Shown here one piece after another: positions 8,081 through 14,901 of a DNA stretch of 34,877 nucleotides. The position numbers and the translations under genes are program-made. Location: positions 1 to 34,877 of IMG/VR virus record IMGVR_UViG_3300044634_001023; one strand, written 5' to 3'. The notes beneath the pieces were generated by a model, which saw only the letters and a program-made list of their open reading frames with translations, was not told the DNA's origin and did not search any database. Each line of letters begins with the position of its first letter. The first letter of the stretch is position 1. This DNA comes from a virus.

Positions 8081-8088
8081 CAAAAATA
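8081..8088 (-). promoter_or_regulatory. Possible promoter for the SSB/ERF/Gp157 operon
   Basis: TATTTTTG on the minus strand matches the -7 consensus and lies 22 nt before the ATG at 8058. No TTTG is visible at the expected -33 distance, so this is only a likely promoter. Confidence 0.4.
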
Positions 8089-8122
8089 TAAAAATAAATT
8101 AAAAGTGAAGTTTTTTTAAAGA

Positions 8123-8221
8123 TTATTTTAGTTGGCAAAGTTGCACATATTTACGAGCTACACTCAATTTGTCCATTAGGTGCTTACTTGTATCTTGTTT
8201 GTTGTCAATATTTTGTATCAT
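8123..8221 (-). CDS. Possible 32-aa peptide gene
   Basis: The 220 bases between 8059 and 8278 contain one short frame with an ATG at 8221 and TAA at 8125-8123, encoding MIQNIDNKQDTSKHLMDKL and a basic end. It has no recognisable family or strong start signal. It may be a real small early gene, or leader sequence for the operon starting at 8058. Confidence 0.25.
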   Translation of the reverse strand: MIQNIDNKQDTSKHLMDKLSVARKYVQLCQLK

Positions 8222-8278
8222 TTTTGTGTCTTGTTTTTTAGTTAATAAACTGGACAAACTGCGTGTAGCTGCAAACCG

Positions 8279-8536
8279 TTAGCAATCATAATCCCTCAAT
8301 GGCATACGTCCGTTCTTAATAAAGAAAATCTCTTGGCGTTCCTCCGCTATGTCATCGCTGTCTTTGCCGTTCTCAATCGCTTCTTCAACTTGCTTTAATT
8401 CGGTTGGGGATTTTACTTCTAAGACGGTTTCATTTTGTAACCACTTGGTGACGTTGTGCAGGAATAGTCCTTTATCGTGTACTTCGTACCATCCGCTATA
8501 AAGGTTTCCGTTTAGTTCAATTTCAAATTTTTTCAT
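8279..8536 (-). CDS. Small hypothetical protein (85 aa)
   Basis: An 85-residue protein with a beta-hairpin-like N-terminus (MKKFEIELNGNLYSGWYEV), a charged helical middle and a C-terminus RMPLRDYDC. The ATG is preceded by AATAAACCAAACT, the recurrent early-gene leader. No known domain is visible. It belongs to the block of small genes between lysis and recombination modules. Confidence 0.6.
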   Translation of the reverse strand: MKKFEIELNGNLYSGWYEVHDKGLFLHNVTKWLQNETVLEVKSPTELKQVEEAIENGKDSDDIAEERQEIFFIKNGRMPLRDYDC

Positions 8537-8601
8537 AGTTTGGTTTATTTGTTTAGTTTTGCATTAATACTTTTTTTCATAGGGTATTTGGTTAAGAATT
8601 T

Positions 8602-8626
8602 GGGCGGCTGGTTACCGCCCTTTTTT
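8602..8626 (+). terminator. Hairpin with plus-strand U-run
   Basis: GGGCGG (8602-8607) pairs with CCGCCC (8615-8620), followed on the plus strand by six T residues. It would terminate rightward transcription, though no plus-strand gene lies upstream. It begins just after the stop of the 40-aa membrane peptide on the minus strand, so it may also protect that mRNA end. Confidence 0.5.
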
Positions 8627-8747
8627 ATATCCCTTTCAGCCAACAAAGCAAAGCAATTCCTCCGCTTGTTACTACGGCATAAATAAGCAACTGAATTACT
8701 GGGTTTACTTCGTTCCAATTCTTTATGATGTGCAGGATAGTTTTCAT
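8625..8747 (-). CDS. 40-aa single-pass membrane peptide
   Basis: The ATG at 8747 overlaps the TGA of the previous gene (AATGA), a strong sign of coupled translation, and the frame ends at TAA 8627-8625. The 40-residue product has a polar N-terminus (MKTILHIIKNWNEV) and one hydrophobic helix (PVIQLLIYAVVTSGGIALLC), ending WLKGI. It is probably an inner-membrane peptide. Function is unknown; early phage membrane peptides sometimes act in host takeover or exclusion. Confidence 0.6.
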   Translation of the reverse strand: MKTILHIIKNWNEVNPVIQLLIYAVVTSGGIALLCWLKGI

Positions 8748-8956
8748 TTGTCGGATTTTTTAAAGTTATCTAATATCTCCATCGCTGTTCTAGCGCCTTG
8801 CTCCATCATTGGGAGTGCTTCGGGTAGCCATGCGTTTCCTGTGCGGTGTTTCTTTGCCGCTAGTATTCGGCTATTAAAATAACTCAAAGCCATTTCGACT
8901 TCGCTTTCTGTGCGGTCTTTTAGGTAGCTGTAAGCCTCTATTGTTGTATTGCTCAT
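8744..8956 (-). CDS. Small hypothetical protein (70 aa)
   Basis: I start at the ATG at 8956 (MSNTTIEAYSYL), which overlaps the stop of the HTH gene in the ATGA manner. An in-frame ATG at 8983 would extend into that gene. The product is 70 residues, mostly helical, with a KKHRTGNAWLPEALPMM segment. No family recognised. It is translationally coupled on both sides (HTH gene before, membrane peptide after). Confidence 0.65.
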   Translation of the reverse strand: MSNTTIEAYSYLKDRTESEVEMALSYFNSRILAAKKHRTGNAWLPEALPMMEQGARTAMEILDNFKKSDK

Positions 8957-9171
8957 TTTGTAGAATTTAAGAAGTTTAACCATGTTGTCTTTGCCTCGTT
9001 GCGCATTTCAATCATTTGTTTGATTGCTTCGTGCGCTTTCTTTGTTTTGCCGTTTAGGATGTTGTACACGGCTGTTTCGCTTACGCCTAGTGCTTTCGCC
9101 ACTTGTGCGATTGTGACGTTGTACTTGGTCAAGTCTGACCAAAGTTCTTTTAGTTGTTTGTTAGTTAGCAT
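8953..9171 (-). CDS. Small helix-turn-helix DNA-binding protein
   Basis: A 72-residue protein with a clear HTH of the Cro/C1 or resolvase type at about residues 19-41: VTIAQVAKALGVSETAVYNILNG, in short pieces TIAQVAKALG, the turn VSE, and TAVYNILNG. It has no oligomerisation or protease domain, so it is Cro-sized rather than a full CI repressor. It could regulate early genes and might bind the repeats at 5780-5946, but that link is inference. The start overlaps the end of the 56-aa gene by 11 bp. Confidence 0.75.
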   Translation of the reverse strand: MLTNKQLKELWSDLTKYNVTIAQVAKALGVSETAVYNILNGKTKKAHEAIKQMIEMRNEAKTTWLNFLNSTK

Positions 9172-9331
9172 TGTTTAGTTTGTTTATACGGTTAGAAAAT
9201 AATTGCAGTTCGCGAATTGCGATTTGGTTTAGGATGTACACCCCTTGAATATACTTGTGGTGCATCTTGTCTTTTAGTGCTTGGTTGGTTAGGCGTTGCA
9301 CTTTGTCACGCCTTGATTGTAGTTGGCTCAT
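9161..9331 (-). CDS. Small basic protein (56 aa)
   Basis: The ATG at 9331 opens a 56-codon frame to TAA 9163-9161. The product (MSQLQSRRDKVQRL, later QGVYILNQIAIRELQLFSNR) is basic and helical. It overlaps the HTH gene start by 11 bp. The leader is AAACCAAACCAAACCAACT, the clearest example of the recurrent pre-start motif. It sits directly downstream of a 31-bp element also found at 29915. No family recognised. Confidence 0.65.
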   Translation of the reverse strand: MSQLQSRRDKVQRLTNQALKDKMHHKYIQGVYILNQIAIRELQLFSNRINKLNNAN

Positions 9332-9351
9332 AGTTGGTTTGGTTTGGTTTG

Positions 9352-9382
9352 TGAGGTTGATAGGATGCCTCGCCCCTTTTTG
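9352..9382. repeat. 31-bp element, copy A
   Basis: The element is identical over 31 bases to 29915-29945. It contains GAGGTTGATAGGATGCCTC followed by GCCCCTTTTTG. In both places it lies 1-2 bases past the stop of an upstream gene and about 20-30 bases before the ATG of the next. It can form only a short GAGG/CCTC hairpin. The role is unknown: an RNA element or protein site are both possible. Confidence 0.8.
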
Positions 9383-9384
9383 GT

Positions 9385-9633
9385 TTATCGGTTTGCGTGT
9401 TTTAAAACTTGTGCAAAGTTTGTGAAAAATCTTCTTTGCATTTCTTGTGATGAATAATCAAAACAAACTTCTTTGCAAAAATCTTCAATTAAATCTTTGC
9501 CATTAGTAAATCCAGCTTTGAATGTTTGACCGTTTATTGAAAACTGAATGTCTTTATTGTATCCATTGTTTTCTAAAACATTGTAAGCTACATTCATTTT
9601 TGTAAGTTTTGCGATTAGGTTGGTAGTTGTCAT
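9385..9633 (-). CDS. Small hypothetical protein (82 aa)
   Basis: An 82-residue protein with a beta-rich middle (DIQFSINGQTFKAGFTNG) and a helical end. No known family. Its promoter and leader region resembles that of the 66-aa gene at 29947-30147, and each gene ends at a copy of the 31-bp element, though the proteins are unrelated. The first gene after the lysis cassette in the direction of transcription, with its own promoter box. Confidence 0.65.
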   Translation of the reverse strand: MTTTNLIAKLTKMNVAYNVLENNGYNKDIQFSINGQTFKAGFTNGKDLIEDFCKEVCFDYSSQEMQRRFFTNFAQVLKHANR

Positions 9634-9670
9634 AGGTTTGTTTTTTAGTTGGTTACTTAATTTCGATATG

Positions 9671-9678
9671 CAAATCTA
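9671..9678 (-). promoter_or_regulatory. Probable promoter of the small early gene block
   Basis: TAGATTTG on the minus strand fits TAnnTTTG. The flanks are shared with the promoter at 30179: GATATGCAAAT around the box, and TTCCAAACTTTTT further upstream. Here a roughly 9-base insertion moves the TTTG to 30 bp away, outside the normal spacing, so the -33 is uncertain. Confidence 0.45.
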
Positions 9679-9789
9679 AAAAGGTTTTCTGTATAAAAAA
9701 ACATTTTCCAAACTTTTTTTAAACTTTTTTTTTAGCAAAAAGCAATTACACAATGAAAAACGAATAAAAAAATACCCTAAAAAAAATAA

Positions 9790-10227
9790 TTATTTGGCTA
9801 AAATAACGCCAGTCACGCCCAAAATAACGCCCAAACCTACACCACCAACACCCCATCCAACCGACTTTATTAATGTTTTCTGCTTTTGTAGCCTTAGTTG
9901 CTTCTTTAATTCATTGCGATTATCAATGGCAATGTCTTTAGCTAAAGTGAGTAGGCTTATTGTTTCGTCTTTTAAGGCGATAACGGTATCGAGTGAGGCA
10001 ATGTATCTACGTGAAGCCATAACTACGCTATCTGCCACGCTAATGACTTTATTCGAGTGGTTTAGTTCCGCTTTGTTTCTATCGTTTAGTTCGATTTGTT
10101 TAATCAAGTCAATACGGCTAACTAAAATGCTATCTGATTTGACTTGCCCATATACTTGTGAGGCTGTCATCACTAACATTAAGGTTACGGTAAATAACTT
10201 TCGGTTTAACTTTGCGAAGGCTGTCAT
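9790..10227 (-). CDS. Secreted or membrane coiled-coil protein, spanin-like
   Basis: A 145-residue protein with an N-terminal signal-like segment (KLFTVTLMLVMTASQVYG), a long coiled-coil-like middle (about 30-115) and a glycine-rich hydrophobic C-terminus (GWGVGGVGLGVILGVTGVIL). The topology fits a protein bridging the periplasm in lysis. It is the last gene of the lysis cassette and overlaps the upstream spanin-like gene by 98 bp in another frame, recalling Rz/Rz1 nesting. No lipobox cysteine is present. I call it spanin-like by context and topology only. Confidence 0.55.
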   Translation of the reverse strand: MTAFAKLNRKLFTVTLMLVMTASQVYGQVKSDSILVSRIDLIKQIELNDRNKAELNHSNKVISVADSVVMASRRYIASLDTVIALKDETISLLTLAKDIAIDNRNELKKQLRLQKQKTLIKSVGWGVGGVGLGVILGVTGVILAK

Positions 10228-10474
10228 AAGAATATTGTTTTAATTCTAAATCGTGTTTCAATCCTGTGGCTTTCTTAATCGCTTTTAGTTCGTTAGCTTG
10301 GCTAACATCAATCGCACTTTCTAACCGTTCTATTTCTTCATTTTGTTGCTCGATTAAAATATCTCTTGCATCCATTTTAGCGTCCGTTTGCCCACCGCAA
10401 TAGCTTAGACTGGTCAATACCAATATCAAAAGAAACATGGCGTAGATTGCCACTATCCAAGGGTGTTCTTTCAT
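10130..10474 (-). CDS. Spanin-like protein with N-terminal membrane anchor
   Basis: A 114-residue protein with one hydrophobic segment at about 7-25 (IVAIYAMFLLILVLTSLSY), a cysteine at 26 followed by GGQ, and a charged coiled-coil region (EQQNEEIERLESAI). It is either an inner-membrane i-spanin or, if Cys26 is lipidated, a lipoprotein; the residue before the Cys (Tyr) is poor for a lipobox. It overlaps the endolysin stop by 4 bp. Position after holin and endolysin supports a role in outer-membrane disruption. Confidence 0.6.
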   Translation of the reverse strand: MKEHPWIVAIYAMFLLILVLTSLSYCGGQTDAKMDARDILIEQQNEEIERLESAIDVSQANELKAIKKATGLKHDLELKQYSYDSLRKVKPKVIYRNLNVSDDSLTSIWASQIR

Positions 10475-10935
10475 TGCTTATTTCTATAATGGGTTTTACC
10501 GCCAATCTTTACGGCTTCCAAAACTTGTTTACGATTAACTCCGTTTGCCCTCAAAGAAACGTGAACCCATGCAGGTTCATTGCTATCTCCGAACTCCCAA
10601 ATCAACTGGTCAAATTCTAAATCGCTTTTGATAAATTCAAATATTTGCTTATTCGTTACGCCCCCAAATATATCTGCATCAATATCAATAGCACACCCAT
10701 TGCAATGATCCGAATTAATCGAACCGCCTATCGCTTTGTTTATTTCTTTGGAACGAAAAAAAGAACTAATGCCAATCGGTTTGCCAAAGTGTTCACGAAC
10801 TTTATCAAATACATTTGTGGCTACGTTCTTCATGGCTACCAACTGCCCATCATCTGGGATGTTGTTAATCTGTTTGCGAATAGCGTAATCGCTTTTCGTT
10901 GCTTCTTTTAGGCTTACATATTTGCTTATCTGCAT
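10471..10935 (-). CDS. Endolysin, M15-family peptidase
   Basis: A 154-residue peptidase of the M15 family (D-Ala-D-Ala carboxypeptidase / L-Ala-D-Glu endopeptidase type). Zinc ligands are visible as H77 and D84 in SDHCNGCAIDID and H125 in WVHVS; SSFFRS near 58 matches the conserved substrate-side motif. It would cut the peptide stems of peptidoglycan at lysis. There is no signal peptide, so release through the holin encoded just before it is expected. The length fits single-domain phage M15 enzymes. Confidence 0.9.
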   Translation of the reverse strand: MQISKYVSLKEATKSDYAIRKQINNIPDDGQLVAMKNVATNVFDKVREHFGKPIGISSFFRSKEINKAIGGSINSDHCNGCAIDIDADIFGGVTNKQIFEFIKSDLEFDQLIWEFGDSNEPAWVHVSLRANGVNRKQVLEAVKIGGKTHYRNKQ

Positions 10936-10937
10936 AA

Positions 10938-11333
10938 CTATTCTGATTTGCGTTCTAGCATGTTAATTAAAGGCTTTAGAATGTCCAAGTTAGTAACGCC
11001 CTTTATATTCTCTCTCACGCTTTGCAATTCACTCACCGCAATAATAGCCACAACCGCTTTCACCATAAAGTCGGCATCGCCATAATAACCACCAATCACG
11101 TGAGAAATCAGTATGGCTAAGAAGTAAGATAACACCGCATAAAACTTCCTTATCATTTTGTTTGATGTAATTAGTTCGCCCTTTGTCTTTGCCGACATAA
11201 TGCCAGTAATAAAGTCAATTAAACTAATTGCACCCACAACGAACAATGTTGATTGTAATGGTGCTAAATAAGTCAATACTGCCGCTAAAGCCAGTCCACC
11301 GTATTTTGAAGAAAGTAGTTTAAAATCTATCAT
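10938..11333 (-). CDS. Holin of the phage_holin_4 type
   Basis: A 131-residue membrane protein with about three hydrophobic segments (near 12-34, 66-84 and 90-104). The signature of the toxin-secretion/phage-lysis holin family is present: LIDFITGIMSAKTKGELITS followed by a basic KMIRK stretch. It would make the inner-membrane lesions that let the M15 endolysin out. The stop is two bases before the endolysin start, and the start overlaps the 117-aa gene by 4 bp. Confidence 0.85.
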   Translation of the reverse strand: MIDFKLLSSKYGGLALAAVLTYLAPLQSTLFVVGAISLIDFITGIMSAKTKGELITSNKMIRKFYAVLSYFLAILISHVIGGYYGDADFMVKAVVAIIAVSELQSVRENIKGVTNLDILKPLINMLERKSE

Positions 11334-11683
11334 AAATTATCTACGAATGTTTGAGGGTGAATAAAGTTTTCTTCCGTTACCGTTTCGCTGTATGCCTTTA
11401 TTGCATCCCATCCGTTCCACCAATAGTTTATAATCAAAACCGCCTCATCAAAATATTCGTTTTCGCTGTCGGCTAATACTGCGCTTAATTCCCACTCACC
11501 AACGTATTCAGCAGCTAATAATCTACGTTTAAATTCTTCCTCGTGAAGCGCATTGATTTCAGCAATGTGCGCTTCTTTGTTCCATACAATAGGCAAAGCG
11601 TTTATGTAAGCGTCAAGTTCTTCAACGCTATTAAAGTATATTATTTGTCCATTCCCATCTTTGTAGCTTATCGTACTCTCCAT
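11330..11683 (-). CDS. Hypothetical protein after the tail fibre gene
   Basis: A 117-residue acidic protein with an N-terminal beta-hairpin (ISYKDGNGQIIYF), a helical middle rich in E, A and L, and an aromatic region (INYWWNGWDAIKAY). The start overlaps the end of the tail fibre gene by 16 bp. Small genes right after fibre genes are often fibre assembly chaperones or fibre-associated proteins, and that is a possible role here; no family match is recognised. Confidence 0.6.
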   Translation of the reverse strand: MESTISYKDGNGQIIYFNSVEELDAYINALPIVWNKEAHIAEINALHEEEFKRRLLAAEYVGEWELSAVLADSENEYFDEAVLIINYWWNGWDAIKAYSETVTEENFIHPQTFVDNL

Positions 11684-13875
11684 AATTCTATTGTGTATAA
11701 AGTTAATATTGAAGGTGACAATGAACTACTTTGAAAAACAATGTTTAAATAATTGTCAATAGTCCAATTTATGCTTGTTATGCTACCTGTTGAATTTGCC
11801 CCTGCTATTGCAGATAAGTCAGTAATAGCTGAAACAAACCCAAGTAATCCACTTAATCCATTTGATTGCACACTAAATCGTCTATCCAAAGGCGTTAGGT
11901 ATTGGTTTCCCGAACTTGCTGACTGATAATTTGCAATAAGAACACCAGTAATAGTTCCGCTAGTTGTGTCTATATTTGCTTTTATTTGTCGTGATGTTGA
12001 ACCTGTTGCATTTTTAGCGGCTAAAACGCTAAACTTCAAAACATCACCATTTGCAAATGTATTTGCTGGGATTAACACACTTTGCATAAAATAATCTTGA
12101 AATGGATTTGTTGATGTTATAGCACTTGCCCCCGAAAATTTCCCTACTAAACTTATTTTACTAAATCCCGAATTGTTAATTGCATCAACCGTTGGGTACT
12201 TTGCGCCTGTACCATCAACTACTAAACTATTTTGCTTATTCGCTACGTTTTCGGGAGTGAAACCCAAAGCCGTTGCGATTGTTTTGTTCTTCCAAAGTTG
12301 CGTTGAACTTTCATAAATCAAAGCATCATTATTTGCTAATGTTCCTGTATTGATGTAAACATTATGCAACTCGTCCAACTCCCAACCGTTCATAATCTTG
12401 ACGTAAATCTTGCCGTTGTTAGCGTGTGCATATTCCACGTATCCAATAATAACTATATGCCCTGTCGCTCCTGTTGGCTTTACGTTTGTTATTCGCCCTG
12501 CAACCGTTGGACTTAAATAAAGTACATCGCCATCTGCCCACGTTTCGCCCTGCAAACTTCCAGTCGTGTTTATACCTTCTAATTGCCCAACGGTCATAAT
12601 AAACCCTTCTTGATTTGCTGCTATTGTTTCGGTTACAACACCCAACGTATCTGCGCTGTTATTATCGTTATTTGCCTGTGCTAAATTAACCGCTAATCTT
12701 TGCCCCTGCGCTCCAGATACTTTCACCACTTGATAAGCGGCTTTAGTTAGTGTTGTGTTTGGTGAAACTTTATTGACTACTCTCGCCACTAAGTCAACGC
12801 CATTCTTCAAAGTTACTGAACCGCCTTTGAGAAGCGTTTGCGAACTTCCTAAAGTGTTATTCCATTCTGTTGCACCAACGGCTAATGTTCCATTCGGAGT
12901 TACATTTAACGCTACTTGGTCTGCTATTAAATTGTAAGTACCTAAATCAACATTCTGTGTTGCACCTGTGTATGGCACTAATCCGCTTATTGAAGGAATG
13001 TCGCCAGTAGTCGCAATGGTATAACTCCCTGCGGCTTTATTCGGGAACTCTAATATAATGCCAGTAGTAGTTGCGTTTGTGTTCTTTAAATTGCTTTCGT
13101 GTGCTCCGTTGCCTAATCCTAAAGAACCGTCATTACCTATGTAAGCATAAGTGTCATTTGCTTCGTTTGCCGTTCCCACATACGAGTCGGCAACTTCGCT
13201 ATAAATCCCTGCCGTATCACCTACGGTTATCATGTTCGTTGTTATACTTCCCTCGTCTGTTACTTGTTGAAGTGTTGGAACACTAGCAACTTGCAACGCC
13301 CAAACTGCCGCACTTGCTGTTTCGTCACTACAAACATAAACATCTCCATTGTCTAAAATCCATCTTGACCCAATTACAAAGCCTTTAGTTATGTCATCGT
13401 TAACCGTTGGTGTAGCTGTGAAGTTATGGCTCACTTCTCGAATGGTGAAACCATCTTGTTGCATGGTGTATAAACGCCCTGCTTCCCATTTCAATTCATA
13501 GTCTAATGAACAAACTAGCGCAACTCCTTTTGCGCCACCGTTTCCTGCATCGGTTACGCCCTTTCTTACTCTCGAACCGTTATCAAAATAAATAGCATCC
13601 CCATCACTGACAAATATATCTTCACCGTCTGTTTCGTTGCCCTCTATTAATACTTCGTTTAATGTTTGGCTACCGCCACCACCTGCAACCCAATCGCCTT
13701 GTTGATTAAGCAATAAAGTTTCATCGCCACTTTCACTAATGCCTAAACAATCTTTGACCTCTTCGCAAATGTTACTAGGTAGTTGAGTAGCTGGAAACGT
13801 CAAAACAAGTGAAACGCTTTTTGTTTCCGCTTGGATAGTTGTTGCGCTAAAGGTACAAACTATGTCAATTATCAT
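11668..13875 (-). CDS. Tail fibre / receptor-binding protein
   Basis: A 735-residue beta-rich, glycine- and threonine-rich protein, low in cysteine, typical of trimeric phage fibres. The segment GLVPYTGATQNVDLGTYNL near 300-320 is a recurrent fibre motif in Bacteroidota phages. Further on come a repeated-fold region (about 400-500) and a C-terminal domain of about 150 residues with alternating strands, likely to bind the receptor. There is no visible intramolecular chaperone motif. The gene lies between the 119-aa tail protein and the lysis cassette. Confidence 0.8.
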   Translation of the reverse strand: MIIDIVCTFSATTIQAETKSVSLVLTFPATQLPSNICEEVKDCLGISESGDETLLLNQQGDWVAGGGGSQTLNEVLIEGNETDGEDIFVSDGDAIYFDNGSRVRKGVTDAGNGGAKGVALVCSLDYELKWEAGRLYTMQQDGFTIREVSHNFTATPTVNDDITKGFVIGSRWILDNGDVYVCSDETASAAVWALQVASVPTLQQVTDEGSITTNMITVGDTAGIYSEVADSYVGTANEANDTYAYIGNDGSLGLGNGAHESNLKNTNATTTGIILEFPNKAAGSYTIATTGDIPSISGLVPYTGATQNVDLGTYNLIADQVALNVTPNGTLAVGATEWNNTLGSSQTLLKGGSVTLKNGVDLVARVVNKVSPNTTLTKAAYQVVKVSGAQGQRLAVNLAQANNDNNSADTLGVVTETIAANQEGFIMTVGQLEGINTTGSLQGETWADGDVLYLSPTVAGRITNVKPTGATGHIVIIGYVEYAHANNGKIYVKIMNGWELDELHNVYINTGTLANNDALIYESSTQLWKNKTIATALGFTPENVANKQNSLVVDGTGAKYPTVDAINNSGFSKISLVGKFSGASAITSTNPFQDYFMQSVLIPANTFANGDVLKFSVLAAKNATGSTSRQIKANIDTTSGTITGVLIANYQSASSGNQYLTPLDRRFSVQSNGLSGLLGFVSAITDLSAIAGANSTGSITSINWTIDNYLNIVFQSSSLSPSILTLYTIELWRVR

Positions 13876-14224
13876 TGCTAACCGAGTTTACTACATCACA
13901 TAATACAATGTCGGTTATCTTGTTGACCTTAAATCCTGCGTCAAAGTCGGCATCATTTACTTTTGCCACTACTTCAGCATAGACACGACCTGCAATAAAA
14001 TTAGAACTTGCACCCAAAACAATCGCTTTGACTTTGCCCAATAAACTGCTCACAACTTCCATTTCATTTAGTGCTATTTCAACTAAAATGTTTTCACGTC
14101 TTTGATATAGGTACAAAATAACATCTTCGCAGTTGCTTATTTGTATAGGTTCGCCATCTTCACCAACTAACTGAATGTTAATAGTCAAGTCTTCACCCTG
14201 CACTAATTGTTTTACTGCTCCCAT
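13865..14224 (-). CDS. Putative baseplate or fibre-attachment protein
   Basis: A 119-residue beta-rich protein starting MGAVKQLVQGEDLTINIQL, then a VILYLYQRREN strand and a helical turn. The N-terminus resembles the opening of baseplate upper proteins (BppU-like), which hold fibres, though the similarity is by eye. The start overlaps the 229-aa gene by 13 bp and the end overlaps the fibre gene by 11 bp, so the three are coupled. Confidence 0.55.
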   Translation of the reverse strand: MGAVKQLVQGEDLTINIQLVGEDGEPIQISNCEDVILYLYQRRENILVEIALNEMEVVSSLLGKVKAIVLGASSNFIAGRVYAEVVAKVNDADFDAGFKVNKITDIVLCDVVNSVSNDN

Positions 14225-14901
14225 ATTATCCGTCTGTTGTTTTCGTCAAAGTAATATTTCCTATTTTTCACACCTGCACCAATAATGCTGAACGGCAATT
14301 TGCTTTTCACTTGTTTGCAAAGTGTATCACGCTCGTAAACTACTCCATCAAGTGTCCAATTAACATCGTTTAAATAGTTAATCATTTCGTTTGCGTAGGC
14401 TGATGTTTGTCCTGCTATTGAATTAAGTAACTCCGCACGTCTTTTGTCGCTTACTTGACCGAACCCCTCTTGTTGAAACTGCTCTAATCCCCATTGTGTA
14501 CCATGCAAACCTAAATAAGGCATGTATCGCTTCATGGTGCAACCTGCTAACCAACGTTTCACAAACACATTGTAGAAGTTCATCAACTCATAATCGCCCC
14601 AGTCTGCGCTTGGTGGTGCTTCATTTACTGCGATGGCATCTAAAGCGATGTAATAAACGCCATTGTAAAATACTTTATCACCCTCAACATACGTTCTATT
14701 CGTTCTGTATTGCTGTGGGTTCGCTAGTATAGCGTTATTAATATCTTCGATTAATTCTTTCGGGAGTTCATTCTTAACGTCCAACGTCTGCGCTAATATC
14801 ACTTGTTGCTCTATCTGTGCTGTTGGTGTATTCGGACTTAACACCGCAAAGAACGGTGTTATATCCACTACGCTTATCCATGCTTTATTATTCGGAAACA
14901 T
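14212..14901 (-). CDS. Putative head-tail connector-like protein
   Basis: A 229-residue protein encoded directly after the portal. Residues 1-65 are helical. At about 70-90 lies a hairpin resembling carbohydrate-binding CBM5/12 modules (YVEGDKVFYNGVYYIAL). The rest has conserved-looking aromatic motifs (FYNVFVKRWLAGCTMKRYMPYLGLHG in parts). The position after portal suggests a connector, but the sugar-binding-like hairpin would also suit a decoration role. The assignment is tentative. Confidence 0.5.
   Translation of the reverse strand: MFPNNKAWISVVDITPFFAVLSPNTPTAQIEQQVILAQTLDVKNELPKELIEDINNAILANPQQYRTNRTYVEGDKVFYNGVYYIALDAIAVNEAPPSADWGDYELMNFYNVFVKRWLAGCTMKRYMPYLGLHGTQWGLEQFQQEGFGQVSDKRRAELLNSIAGQTSAYANEMINYLNDVNWTLDGVVYERDTLCKQVKSKLPFSIIGAGVKNRKYYFDENNRRIIWEQ

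Noticed and set aside
8545-8580. Possible 11-codon leader peptide (MKKSINAKLNK) before the 85-aa gene
   Set aside because: Too short to judge, no attenuator structure next to it.
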